Assembly (NCBI RefSeq): GCF_005222485.1
Contig: NZ_CP029078.1
Location: 6,635,501 to 6,699,500 of the forward strand
Direction: 5' to 3'
DNA from: Streptomyces griseoviridis
Lineage (GTDB): Bacteria; Actinomycetota; Actinomycetes; Streptomycetales; Streptomycetaceae
DNA length: 64,000 nucleotides
Position 1 is the first letter of the stretch; the number at the start of each line of letters is the position of its first letter. Shown here piece by piece: positions 52,617-61,551 of this stretch. Under the pieces are notes generated by a model. The model had not been told where the DNA came from. It saw nothing but the letters and a program-made list of their open reading frames with translations, and ran no database searches. A program made the translations under genes and the position numbers.

Positions 52617-55600
52617 ATGCCGCCCGTCTACCGCTCCGCCCGCACCACGGCCTGGCGTCCGGCCGACGCCTTGGCCTCTCATGCCGCGCCTTACCGCGTC
52701 CTGCCCTTCCCCGAGCAGTGGCGGGACGCCGTCCTGACCCTGTGCAACGCGCCCCGGGTGGCAGCGGGCAAGGAGCCGTGGAAGACAGCACCGACCTGGC
52801 GCCTGGAACAGGTCCTGCAGGCTTTCGCACCCGACGTCCTCGCGCTGCCACGCCCCTTCCACGACCGCGACCCGGGGGCGCCGGCCCACTGGCTGTGTGC
52901 GCCCGCCGACCTCCCCGACCCGCTCCCCGGCCCGGTCCTGGACACCGTGCTCAAGCACTGGCTGCGTGACCTGCGGCCCGAGCCCGAGTACCGCGGCCTG
53001 CTGAAGGAGACCATCGCAGAACTGGCCGCCCATCCGCCGCGCTGGGAGACCGTTCACCATGAACTCATGCCGCGTGACGCCCCGACCGATGGCGGCACCG
53101 CACGTCCGTCACCGCACCAGTACAGCCTCAGCCCCGACTGGTTGGCCCGCCGGATCCTCGCCTTGGGCCCATACCTGTACGACGGTGGGCAGCTCACGTT
53201 CCGGGCCATGCCACGTGGACCGCGTGACCAGGGTGCCCAACTTGTCTCCGAGCCAATCCGGTTCCCCGGGCCGGACGAGAAGCAGGACTCCTGGTGGTCG
53301 GTGACGCTGTCGATCACGCTCCAGACCGTGCCGTTCGACCCGCTGCCGCGCTTCAACCTCCGCTGGTCGGTTCGCCGCTGGGCCACTCGTACCAGTGCCA
53401 AGACGGGCCGCTTGCGCCTCCCGTGGGGTGCGAGCACCACCGTCCTGCTGCGTCCGCGCAGGCCGTTCCTGCCGGGCACCCCCCGCAGCGAGCGGTTCGC
53501 CGTCGCCGCTCTGGAGCGCTACTGGGACAAGGACCTGGGCGAGAAGGGCGAGTTCGCCGACCGGTGGCGCGCGGGCGGCCCCGCAGCGATGCTCGCCGGG
53601 CTACCCCTGGGCGAGCCCTTCCCGGACGCCGACGCGATTTTGACCGACCCCGCGTCTTGGCTGCGCGACGATGCCCGAGCCGGCATTCTGTACCGCACCG
53701 CGATGGGCCGGCATGATGTGGGTCCCGGCTTCATGGCACACCAGCTCTCGCAGCTCACAGCCTGGGCGGAAGGCGCCCTCACGTCCGAACTGCGCCGCGC
53801 CCCGGACCTCTCGCTGATCGACCGGGGCACACCCGCGAACATCCCCAAGGGCGACAATGAGACGGTCGAAGCGGAACGGTGCGCTCAGCGCCGGCTGGCG
53901 ACGGCCTACGCGCTGGACGCTCTCGACGGCGTGGCGCGCCAGGGTGGCGCTCCCGTGCTTGAGGCACGGCTGCTGTGGCAGTCGCCGCGGCTGCGCGACG
54001 CCGCCTTGGCCTCCCTTGCCGAGCTTCTGGGTCTCAAGGGCGACGGCGGGTCCTTCACCGCACAGCAGTACGACGACGCCACGGCTGGCGCATCGGTCGT
54101 GCACGAATGGTCCGCTCCGGAGCTGACCGTGCGGGTCCACTGCCTGCGCCCGCTCGTCCCGCTCACTGAGCGTACCGCCGACAGCCTCCTTGCCCCCCTC
54201 GACCTGCCCACCGGCACCCATATCAAGGACGCCCAGGTGACAGCTGCGACAGTGGCCCGCCGCGACAGTGCCGCACAGTGGCTGGCCGCGGAACGCACCA
54301 CAGAAGCTCCGGCCCTCGCCCTCGTGGAGATCGGCCGCGCTGCGTCCTATCCGAGCAGACTGCACGACCCGAAGTTCGCCATGCGACTCGGCTTCGCCAA
54401 GGCGGGCTTCGTCACACAGTTCACCACGGTGCCCGTAGCGGGCGACGAGAACGGCAAGGGGGCGGAGACAGCGTCCAGCCTGCGGCACCGCACGCTAAGT
54501 GCCTGGAACGACGGTCTGCGGCAGCTTGGCGCGCGCACTCTCCCCCGGCTCGCCGAGGACGATGGACTGCCCGACGGACTGCGGCATGCCGCACTGTGGA
54601 TGGTCCGCAAGAACCGTACGACCCGGAATCGCTGGGCTGCGTACCTTCCGGTCGGCGTCATGGTCACCCCCGATCCGGCCGGCACCGGCGCGGCCCGTGT
54701 CGAAGGCTGGGACCCCGAGGCGCGCTCCGGCGCAGGCGCCTGGGTCCCCTACCCTGAACTACTGCTGAGGCTGACCACAAAAGCTGAGGTCAAGCCCGTT
54801 CTGCCCAGCCAGCGCGGCTCACTGGACGACGAGGCCGACACCTCGGAGGTGCAGACGGAAAGTGGAACCGAGCGCCCGAAACGCTACAAAGAACGCGAAC
54901 GGCAGCGCCGTGAGGCCGCCGAGTGGCTCCAGGGCCTGCGTGGCTCCCTGCGCACCGCACCAACCGTCTTGTTCGCCGAGGCCCACAACGCCCGCTCGCA
55001 CTGGACCTGGCTCCAGGACGGCCGGATCGAACGGGATCGACTGCAGGACGGCCTCGCTCCCGCTCGTCGCCTCGACCCCGACCTGCGGATGGTCCGGGTC
55101 CGCGCAGGCGCCCGGAACGAGACTCCGCAGTGGTGGGGGAGAGCCCCGGAGGGCAAGGCGAACGGCATCCAACAGGGCTTGTGGGTGGCAGAGGATGCCG
55201 CTGAAGACGCCCGCGTGTTCTTCAGTACGACGGCCAAGCCCGTGCAGTTCAAGCACGCGGCGGTGACCGCCGACAAGCTCTCGCCCCGGCCGATCGCTCA
55301 GGGCAAGCGCAAGGGTGAGCCCACCATCGACACCGGCCAGGCGGCCTGGATGCCGGGGCTGCTGGAGATCGCCGTCGTCGGTTGCCATCGGGACGACGGC
55401 GACGACCCGAGGTCCCTCGCGCTTCTCACCCATGTCCTGCGCCAGCCCTCGGACTACGACCAGGCCCTTGCCCTGCCTCTGCCACTCCACCTGGCCGGTC
55501 TGGCGCAGGAGTACGTCCTGCCGACACCGAAGGACGACGAGGCGGAAACGGGAGACGCAGGGGCCGCGGGCCAATCCGGTGCTTCGGACGATTTGGATGA

Positions 55601-55700
55601 CGCGCAGGACGCATCGCCGGTGGAACAGCCTGTGCCGAACTTGGAGTTGGAGGCACCCGACGTCGACGCTGAAGGGCAGCTGCAACTGTTTGAGATGTAG
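52617..55700 (+). CDS. pPIWI-RE PIWI/Argonaute-like protein
   Basis: 1027 residues, the core of the module. The N-terminal part (to about 450) contains the WRPADALASHAAPYRVLPFP opening and beta-rich middle segments (WWSVTLSITLQTVPFDPLPRFNLRWSVRRWA). The C-terminal part (about 600-1000) has the RNase H/PIWI-like pattern TTAKPVQFKHAAVTADKLSP, LLEIAVVGCHRDDGDDPRSLALLTHVLRQPSDYDQALALPLPLHLAGLAQEYVLP. That matches the pPIWI-RE family, named for an invariant Arg and Glu in the PIWI domain. It ends in an acidic tail. GAGGAG lies eight bases before the ATG. Such proteins are predicted to use nucleic-acid guides to target invasive DNA or R-loops. Experimental knowledge is scant. Confidence 0.85.
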   Translation: MPPVYRSARTTAWRPADALASHAAPYRVLPFPEQWRDAVLTLCNAPRVAAGKEPWKTAPTWRLEQVLQAFAPDVLALPRPFHDRDPGAPAHWLCAPADLPDPLPGPVLDTVLKHWLRDLRPEPEYRGLLKETIAELAAHPPRWETVHHELMPRDAPTDGGTARPSPHQYSLSPDWLARRILALGPYLYDGGQLTFRAMPRGPRDQGAQLVSEPIRFPGPDEKQDSWWSVTLSITLQTVPFDPLPRFNLRWSVRRWATRTSAKTGRLRLPWGASTTVLLRPRRPFLPGTPRSERFAVAALERYWDKDLGEKGEFADRWRAGGPAAMLAGLPLGEPFPDADAILTDPASWLRDDARAGILYRTAMGRHDVGPGFMAHQLSQLTAWAEGALTSELRRAPDLSLIDRGTPANIPKGDNETVEAERCAQRRLATAYALDALDGVARQGGAPVLEARLLWQSPRLRDAALASLAELLGLKGDGGSFTAQQYDDATAGASVVHEWSAPELTVRVHCLRPLVPLTERTADSLLAPLDLPTGTHIKDAQVTAATVARRDSAAQWLAAERTTEAPALALVEIGRAASYPSRLHDPKFAMRLGFAKAGFVTQFTTVPVAGDENGKGAETASSLRHRTLSAWNDGLRQLGARTLPRLAEDDGLPDGLRHAALWMVRKNRTTRNRWAAYLPVGVMVTPDPAGTGAARVEGWDPEARSGAGAWVPYPELLLRLTTKAEVKPVLPSQRGSLDDEADTSEVQTESGTERPKRYKERERQRREAAEWLQGLRGSLRTAPTVLFAEAHNARSHWTWLQDGRIERDRLQDGLAPARRLDPDLRMVRVRAGARNETPQWWGRAPEGKANGIQQGLWVAEDAAEDARVFFSTTAKPVQFKHAAVTADKLSPRPIAQGKRKGEPTIDTGQAAWMPGLLEIAVVGCHRDDGDDPRSLALLTHVLRQPSDYDQALALPLPLHLAGLAQEYVLPTPKDDEAETGDAGAAGQSGASDDLDDAQDASPVEQPVPNLELEAPDVDAEGQLQLFEM

Positions 55701-55889
55701 GTCTGACCCGGCGGTAACGGTGGGTAACCATTATCGATCAGTCGCTGTGTCATACGGCCGGTGGCCGCCGCGCCCAGGTCAGCTGCCACGCGAGCCCGGC
55801 GCCCGGACTGCCACGCCCGCAGCAGGCCCACGGCCACGCTCACGCGGCAGCCGCCCTCACAGACCAGATTTTGCTGGGTAGGGTGATCC

Positions 55890-56810
55890 GTGTTGCCGCA
55901 GGGCTCGGCACCGAGTCAAGAGCGGGGGTGGGGACGGGTGTCGATACCCGCACTGCGGGCCATGGAGCGCGCCCGGGCGGCCGGAGGCCGCCTCGTGGAC
56001 TTCACTCAGCGGGAGAGCCGCGGCATCGGACAGGTGTGCCCGTGGGACTTGCTGGTAACCATCGGGCCGGAGCCCGAGGACCGTGATGCGGCAGCCTGGA
56101 TCATCGCCGACGAGATCATGCGGGCCCGCACCGACCTGGACGACCTCGCATACCGGCTCTGGAGTGACAGTGCCCTGGCCGGCACCCCGCTGGCCGGCCC
56201 CGATCGCGCGCACGTCCTGCTCTACGCCGGCCCGGTATTCGAGGCCAACGACCCCACCGGCGTCACCGGCTACGTGGGCGAGTGGCTCTGGTACCTCTCC
56301 ACCCGCGACCTTCCCCCCGAGCCGGGGCGCAGCGTGGAGATCCTGGACCCGCCCTCATCGACGGTGACGGACAGCGGGCCGGACGGGCTGGTGATCCACC
56401 GAGTGCCCGGTAGCGAGCTGGGGTTTGTCTTCCGGTTGTGGGAGATGAAGAAATTCACCGCGGAAAAGACGAAGCCGAGCGACACGATCCGCAAGGCATG
56501 GCAGCAGTTGAACACCTGGGGGGCGCGGTACCTGGGCCAGGTCTCGTGGGGCGGCCGGGAGCTGGCCCCTGACATCCGGGAGTTCGTCGCCTCAATGGCT
56601 CGGCAATGGGTGGACGCGAAGGCGTCGGGGAACGGCGGGGTCAGCATCGCGCTCGACGCCGCATACACCCCGGACACGGCCTTCGAGCGCTCGCACCAGC
56701 ACTTCACCACCCACACCCACCCGGGCGCGCTGCAGGGCGTGGTGGTGGCGATTGATGATCTTGAAGACTTCGCGAAGGACGTGAGGAGGTACGTGTGGAG
56801 CGCACTCTAG
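55890..56810 (+). CDS. hamA: HamA-like nuclease (Hachiman/AbpA type, DUF1837-like)
   Basis: 306 residues from GTG 55890. A PD-(D/E)XK-type arrangement is visible: Glu131 in YVGEWLWYL, Asp165 in TDSGPDGLVIHR, and Glu185/Lys187 in FRLWEMKKF. The order of these residues and the following helix (IRKAWQQLNTWGARYLGQ) resemble HamA/AbpA proteins. The next gene is a Ski2-like helicase overlapping by 16 bp, as in HamA-HamB. HamA is a nuclease held in check by the helicase and released on DNA damage or infection. The identity is strong by context, but sequence similarity to DUF1837 was judged by eye only. Confidence 0.68.
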   Translation: MLPQGSAPSQERGWGRVSIPALRAMERARAAGGRLVDFTQRESRGIGQVCPWDLLVTIGPEPEDRDAAAWIIADEIMRARTDLDDLAYRLWSDSALAGTPLAGPDRAHVLLYAGPVFEANDPTGVTGYVGEWLWYLSTRDLPPEPGRSVEILDPPSSTVTDSGPDGLVIHRVPGSELGFVFRLWEMKKFTAEKTKPSDTIRKAWQQLNTWGARYLGQVSWGGRELAPDIREFVASMARQWVDAKASGNGGVSIALDAAYTPDTAFERSHQHFTTHTHPGALQGVVVAIDDLEDFAKDVRRYVWSAL

Positions 56811-59800
56811 ACCCGGAGGTGCTCGCGTCCGCGCTCGGTGAGTACCGGGTGGGCGGGGTGCTGCCCAGCGCACAGAACCTGCTCGCGGCCATGACCGAAC
56901 TGGAGATCGCGGCCTTCCGCGGTGAGCGGGAGATCGAGGACGACACTCTTGCCACCGCGTGGTACCTGCACGGGCTCGCCGCGCTCGCCCCGGAGTCTCC
57001 TGGCTACGACGCGGTGCGGGTGCGACGAGCCTTCGCCACAAGCGCGCACCTGATGGACCTCGCCCTGGGCGACGAACGCCGACCCGAGGCTGAGCGGCTC
57101 CAGATCGCCTTCGCCGCCCAAGCCGGGTACCGGCGCAGCGAGCAGGACCCGAACGCCACCGCCGTCTACCGGCAGATTCGCGCTCTCGTCGACATCGCTG
57201 GTGAACTGCGCGGGCACATCGGCACCCTGGCGGTGGAGGCCGGCGTGGTCTTCCTCGGTTTCGACCGCCCGGAGCTGGGCCGGGCGCTGCGTGCGTGGCG
57301 GCGGCAGCTACACGGGGTGCGGGCAGTGATGCGCCGCGGAACCCTGGCGGGGACGATGTACGGGCCCGCAGAGGCCGTCGTGGAGGCCGTATTCCATCTG
57401 GACCAGTTCCTGGGGATTGGCGAGGAGCGGGATCTGCTGGCAGCGCAGCGGCTGCTGCGGGACGTGATGACCGAAAGGGCGGGCCGGGGCGACCGGTTGG
57501 CGCGGTGGGTTGCCGCGCATCTGTTCCAGCTGAGCGGGGAGATGGCGGCCAGCAGTCTGTACCAACTGCTTCCCCCGGGAACTCCTGCGGCAGTGGCGCG
57601 GAGCTTCGCGCTGTCGAAGCCGCCGGTGATGACGCTCTGGCCGCCGCAGCGCCAGCTCCTGAGGCTTGCGCGTGGCAACCCGCTCGACCCGGCGACGTCA
57701 CGAAGCCTGATCAGTGTGCCGACCAGCGCGGGCAAGACGTTGATGGCCCAGCTGGTGATCTGCTCGCACCTGGCGCAGCGCCCCGGGCGCGTGGTGTACG
57801 TGTCGCCAATGCGCAGCCTGGGGCGGGAGATGCGCGGGACGCTGCGGGGCCGACTTCGGGTGCTCGGGCGGCGCCTAGCTGCGGAGCAGCCGGAGTTCCC
57901 GCTGGGCCCCTGGGCGTCCTCGGCGGAGCCGGACGGCGCGGACGTGGAGATCGTCACCCCCGAGCGGCTCATGCACATGATCCGCAACAACCCCGGCGAA
58001 GTACTGGCGGAGGTCGGGCTGGTCGTCGTCGACGAGGCCCACCACCTGGGCCAGGGGCGGCGCGGCTTCGTGCTGGAGAGCCTGCTCACGCTGCTGCAGG
58101 CCCGCAGCGACATCCGACTCGTGCTGCTGTCCGCCGCAGTCGGCAACAAGGGCGACATCGCCTCGTGGCTCGACCCGCATCGCCCCGAACGGGAGGTCTA
58201 CTTCACCGACACCTGGCGGGGTCCGCGCCGGATGCACGGGCTCATGTATCCGAACCTCATGACGGAGCAGGCCGAGCTGGCAGAGCGGCGGCCGACGGCG
58301 AAGCATGCCTCGCCGGTGCTGGCCACCGTGCCCGTCGAGACCCTCCTCGATGTCCGGCCGACTGCCTCGTCCGCCATCGCCCGGCTGACTACCGGCGAGG
58401 TGGGCACGCGGCGCTTCGCCGGCACCGCAGGCCGGTGGACTGCACGGACCCGTCTGCCAGGCGGGATCGCCGACTATCAGGTCTTCGCCGCCGGCGCCGC
58501 GGAACTCACCGCGAACGGTAGCGTGTTGATGGTCGTCGGCACCCGGCGGGCAGCTCGTGACGCGGCCCTCGCCATCGCCGAACGCCTGCCCGAGCGGCCC
58601 GAGTCTGCGGCCCTGACCGACTACCTCGCCGACACCCTCGGCGCGGAACATCCTCTGGTGCGCTGCACCCTGCACGGCGTCGCCTACCACCACGGCGCCC
58701 TGCCCGAGGACGTCCTCCACGCTGTCGAGGGCGCGCTGCGCCGGGACGAGCTCCTGGCCATCGCCAGCACCAGTACCCTCACCGACGGCGTCAACCTGCC
58801 CGTCCGCACCGTCATCGTCCACCACAAGGTCGACGGCGACCCGCTCACCTACGACGGCCAGCGCGCCCTGTCCCCCGCTGAACTCCTCAACGCCATCGGC
58901 CGCGCTGGGCGGGCCGGCCGGGAGAGCGAGGGATGGATCTTCCTGACCCGCCCCTACCCGCCCCGCCCCGCCGAATTCAACACCCTCAACCCCGACCCGG
59001 AGCAGTTGCGCGTCGTCTCCGCACTGCTGACCGGCGAGGCCCTGGCCGAACTCGCCGCCGCCGAGGACACCCTGCGGCAGAACGCTGACGGAGTCTTCGC
59101 GCTGGCGGACGGCATCGCCGCGGACTTCGCCTCGTTCGTCTGGCTCGTCCTGCAGCTCCATGCCTCCTCAGCGGCGCCCCAGGGCAATCCCATCGACGCC
59201 CTGGACGCACTGTTCGCCCTGTCCCAGAGAGGCAACGGGCGGCACACCAGCAGGTGGCTCACCCTCGCGGACAAGGTCGCCACCGTGTTCGATACCACCG
59301 ACCCGGCCCAGGCCGGCCGGTGGGCTGCCACCGGCACCAGCCTGGGGTCAGCCCGCTACCTTGACTGGCTCGCGAACCACCTGGCCGTGCTGCTCGACCA
59401 GCACACGGTGGACGACGCGACCGGAGGCGACCGCCTCGCCGAGCCCGAAGAATGGCCGCTGCGCCGCACCCTCGACTTCCTCACCGAGCACCAGGTCTTC
59501 GACCGCCTGCTCGACCACGTCCCGGAGGTCACCAAGACCTGGAGCTTCAAGGACAAGGAGACGCGGGGCACGCAGATGAACGTCCCGATCGCCCCCGCGC
59601 TCTGCGAATGGATCTCCGGCGCCCCGATCCCACACCTCGCGCGTTCCTGGCAGCCCGGCATCGCTGCTGGGTGGGCGCTCGAACAGGCGGTACGCAACAT
59701 CAGCACCGCCTTCGGGCACGCCCTGAGCTGGACCGTCGGCGCCCTGATCAACCTGGTCAACACTAGCCCCGCGCTCTCTCCCGGCGCGCCCAGGCTCAAC

Positions 59801-60304
59801 ACATACACTGCCTGGCACATCCGCCACGGCGTCGACACGGAGCAGGCCCTGACCCTGCTCACCTCCGGCATCACCTCCCGACGCATCGCCCACCTACTTG
59901 GTCGCGACGCCGCCCGTCTCGGGCACCGGTCGGCTGGCCTGCGGCAGTGGACCGCCCAGCATCACGTCGACGGCTGGACGCAGCAGTATGGGGCGAGCGA
60001 CTACGAGATCCAGGATCTCCTCGACTACGTCCGTACTCCCTCCGACCCGATCAACCAGCTCCTCGAGAACCGCGCCGCCACCACTCCGCTGACCCGGCTG
60101 ATAGCAGGGACACTCGATGGCCCGGTCAACGTCGCACGGCCCAGCGAGCGTCACCCGGCCATCCGCGTCGCCCGCGACCGCCGTCGGGTGGCGACCGTGC
60201 CGGCCGACCGCCACCTCGATGTCCTCGCGATGCTCGACAGCGGACTCGACCTCGACCACCGTCTTCACAACGGCCAACTCGTCACCACCCGGCGCAGCCG
60301 GTAG
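56795..60304 (+). CDS. hamB: HamB-like Ski2-type superfamily-2 helicase (Hachiman)
   Basis: 1169 residues. GTG 56795 follows AGGAGG (56784-56789). A helical N-terminal region of about 280 residues precedes the helicase core: motif I PTSAGKTLMAQ (308-318), Ia YVSPMRSLGREMRG, motif II VVDEAHHLGQGRRG (about 410), motif III LLSAAVGNKGDI, then VAYHHGALPEDVLHAVEGALR, STLTDGVNLPV and motif VI NAIGRAGRAG near 699-708. This is the Ski2/Hel308 pattern. The C-terminal 350 residues are helical. The preceding nuclease gene overlaps by 16 bp. Together they form a Hachiman-like defence pair, or a related nuclease-helicase system. Confidence 0.8.
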   Translation: MERTLDPEVLASALGEYRVGGVLPSAQNLLAAMTELEIAAFRGEREIEDDTLATAWYLHGLAALAPESPGYDAVRVRRAFATSAHLMDLALGDERRPEAERLQIAFAAQAGYRRSEQDPNATAVYRQIRALVDIAGELRGHIGTLAVEAGVVFLGFDRPELGRALRAWRRQLHGVRAVMRRGTLAGTMYGPAEAVVEAVFHLDQFLGIGEERDLLAAQRLLRDVMTERAGRGDRLARWVAAHLFQLSGEMAASSLYQLLPPGTPAAVARSFALSKPPVMTLWPPQRQLLRLARGNPLDPATSRSLISVPTSAGKTLMAQLVICSHLAQRPGRVVYVSPMRSLGREMRGTLRGRLRVLGRRLAAEQPEFPLGPWASSAEPDGADVEIVTPERLMHMIRNNPGEVLAEVGLVVVDEAHHLGQGRRGFVLESLLTLLQARSDIRLVLLSAAVGNKGDIASWLDPHRPEREVYFTDTWRGPRRMHGLMYPNLMTEQAELAERRPTAKHASPVLATVPVETLLDVRPTASSAIARLTTGEVGTRRFAGTAGRWTARTRLPGGIADYQVFAAGAAELTANGSVLMVVGTRRAARDAALAIAERLPERPESAALTDYLADTLGAEHPLVRCTLHGVAYHHGALPEDVLHAVEGALRRDELLAIASTSTLTDGVNLPVRTVIVHHKVDGDPLTYDGQRALSPAELLNAIGRAGRAGRESEGWIFLTRPYPPRPAEFNTLNPDPEQLRVVSALLTGEALAELAAAEDTLRQNADGVFALADGIAADFASFVWLVLQLHASSAAPQGNPIDALDALFALSQRGNGRHTSRWLTLADKVATVFDTTDPAQAGRWAATGTSLGSARYLDWLANHLAVLLDQHTVDDATGGDRLAEPEEWPLRRTLDFLTEHQVFDRLLDHVPEVTKTWSFKDKETRGTQMNVPIAPALCEWISGAPIPHLARSWQPGIAAGWALEQAVRNISTAFGHALSWTVGALINLVNTSPALSPGAPRLNTYTAWHIRHGVDTEQALTLLTSGITSRRIAHLLGRDAARLGHRSAGLRQWTAQHHVDGWTQQYGASDYEIQDLLDYVRTPSDPINQLLENRAATTPLTRLIAGTLDGPVNVARPSERHPAIRVARDRRRVATVPADRHLDVLAMLDSGLDLDHRLHNGQLVTTRRSR

Positions 60305-60347
60305 CGCCTGGCCCTGTCGCAGGGAACCAAGCGCGGGACTGCGGCTC

Positions 60348-60527
60348 AAGAGGAGGGCGGTGCACCGCAGAGTCACCGACTTGCCGCCGCCCGTGGAGGC
60401 GTTGACACGGAAGCACGGGGGCTCCGCGCCCAGGTGGACTGAGACGACCCGCCCGGCGGAGACGATCCCGGTGATGGGCGCGGACTCCTTGGCGGCGGCC
60501 ACCATCTCGCGCACCTTGGGGTTCTAC
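60348..60527 (-). pseudogene. FtsK/TraB-like DNA translocase fragment
   Basis: Minus-strand translation gives NPKVREMVAAAKESAPITGI, VSVHLGAEPPCFRVNASTGG and GKSVTLRCTA, i.e. the Walker A region (NASTGGGKS) of the FtsK/SpoIIIE-type transfer protein of actinomycete integrative and conjugative elements. A stop codon lies just before the Asn, and homology ends shortly after the Walker motif. Only about 60 codons remain. It suggests a decayed AICE at the island's right side. Confidence 0.72.
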
Positions 60528-60743
60528 CTTCGCCGGTCTCACCGGGTTCGGCATCGCCCGGGGGCGGGTTCCAACCGGGCGGCGGCCGAGCGCCGCCCGG
60601 CTCGAGCGCCGCCCAAGGCCCCGGTGGACGAGGCGATCGGCTGGGGCAGCATCGCGGCCCTCAGCTTCATGACGCTGTGCATCGCGCTGTTGGACGGGGT
60701 CATCATGCCGCTGGCGACGTGATCCGCTGGAGGCACGGCCCTC
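60528..60743. other. Non-coding or degenerate stretch
   Basis: One plus-strand frame ends in VDEAIGWGSIAALSFMTLCI and ALLDGVIMPLAT, a hydrophobic tail that could be the end of a small membrane protein from the same decayed element. No start or family was recognised. Confidence 0.25.
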
Positions 60744-61278
60744 TCATCGATCGCAGGGCCCGCTGACCGTGCCGCACAAGCTGGGCCCGGCCCTTCCGTC
60801 GGAGGGCCGGACCCAGCAATCTGCGAGTGTCCGACAGGCATCCGGGACGGCGTCGAGTACGGACGGCCAATGTGTGCGCAGCCGCTTGAGCAACGTACTG
60901 ACCAGGGCGTCCAACTCAGAGTCCTTGGCCGTTTCTTCCACCAAGATTCGTTCGATGTGAACGAACCCGCTTTTCCGCCAGTGCCGATCCCTGGTCCCGT
61001 CAGCCGCCAGTCGGCCGCGGCGATGGGGTCCGTCGACCTCGATCAGGCCCGCCTTGCCTTCGCGAACGACTAGGAAGTCGGGCGGCCATGTGTTGCCGAC
61101 TCCTACGCGTCCCAGCGGCAGAGGAAAGATGGAGATGGTGGCATCGGCGGGGAGAGCAGCCTGGGCGCTCAAGCGCGCCCCGCCGCCGTGGAGCAGATCA
61201 CGACTTCCGTTCGTTGCCCATCGGCGACGGCACAGAGTGTCGAAGCGCTGTCTGGACGGCGGTCTGTGCCGCCCCGAT
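60744..61278 (-). pseudogene. Truncated nuclease-fold gene (DUF559/Vsr-like)
   Basis: The open frame encodes RFDTLCRRRWATNGSRDLLH, then SIFPLPLGRVGVGNTWPPDF followed by LVVREGKAGLIEVDGPHRRG, and a helix with RDRHWRKSGFVHIERI. The Asp of PPDFLVV and Glu-Val-Asp of IEVDG fit a PD-(D/E)XK fold seen in DUF559/Vsr-like proteins. The conserved sequence continues upstream to a TGA near 61279 with no start codon except an unlikely TTG at 61172. So the N-terminus has been lost, apparently at the junction with the tRNA fragment. Confidence 0.65.
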
Positions 61279-61301
61279 CACTGAAGGCGGAAGGAGCAGG
61301 T

Positions 61302-61341
61302 GCTTAGAAGGCGCCTGCTCTATCCACTGAGCTACGGGGGC
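61302..61341 (-). tRNA. 5' half of tRNA-Arg(UCU), truncated
   Basis: On the minus strand 61341-61302 reads GCCCCCGTAGCTCAGTGGAT followed by AGAGCAGGCGCCTTCTAAGC: acceptor 5' strand, D-arm and the anticodon loop CTTCTAA. The sequence then departs from a tRNA; the anticodon stem is mismatched one base later and there is no T-arm or acceptor 3' strand. It is a pseudo-tRNA remnant, as left at one end of a tRNA-integrated element. Confidence 0.75.
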
Positions 61342-61551
61342 TGACCTGCGAAAACGCAGCCTCCGAGCGCTGTCCCCTGAAGCGCGGGGGACACATGGGG
61401 GAATCGTAGGTCCCTGGTGACTGGGGGACGCAAGCGCTCCCCAGTCAGGCCGAACGCAGGATCTCACACATTCTTCACGGCACCGAAGCCCTCCGCGGAA
61501 ACATTCCTGCACCTGCCCGGCGTTGGTGATCTCCGAGCCGAGGAGGGGAAG

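Noticed and set aside
61302..61341. Complete tRNA-Arg gene
   Set aside because: The sequence lacks the T-arm and the 3' acceptor strand; only the 5' half is present.
40517..61341. A complete BREX or DISARM system
   Set aside because: A kinase, a methylase and helicases are present, but PglZ, PglY, BrxC or DrmA/DrmB type proteins are not.
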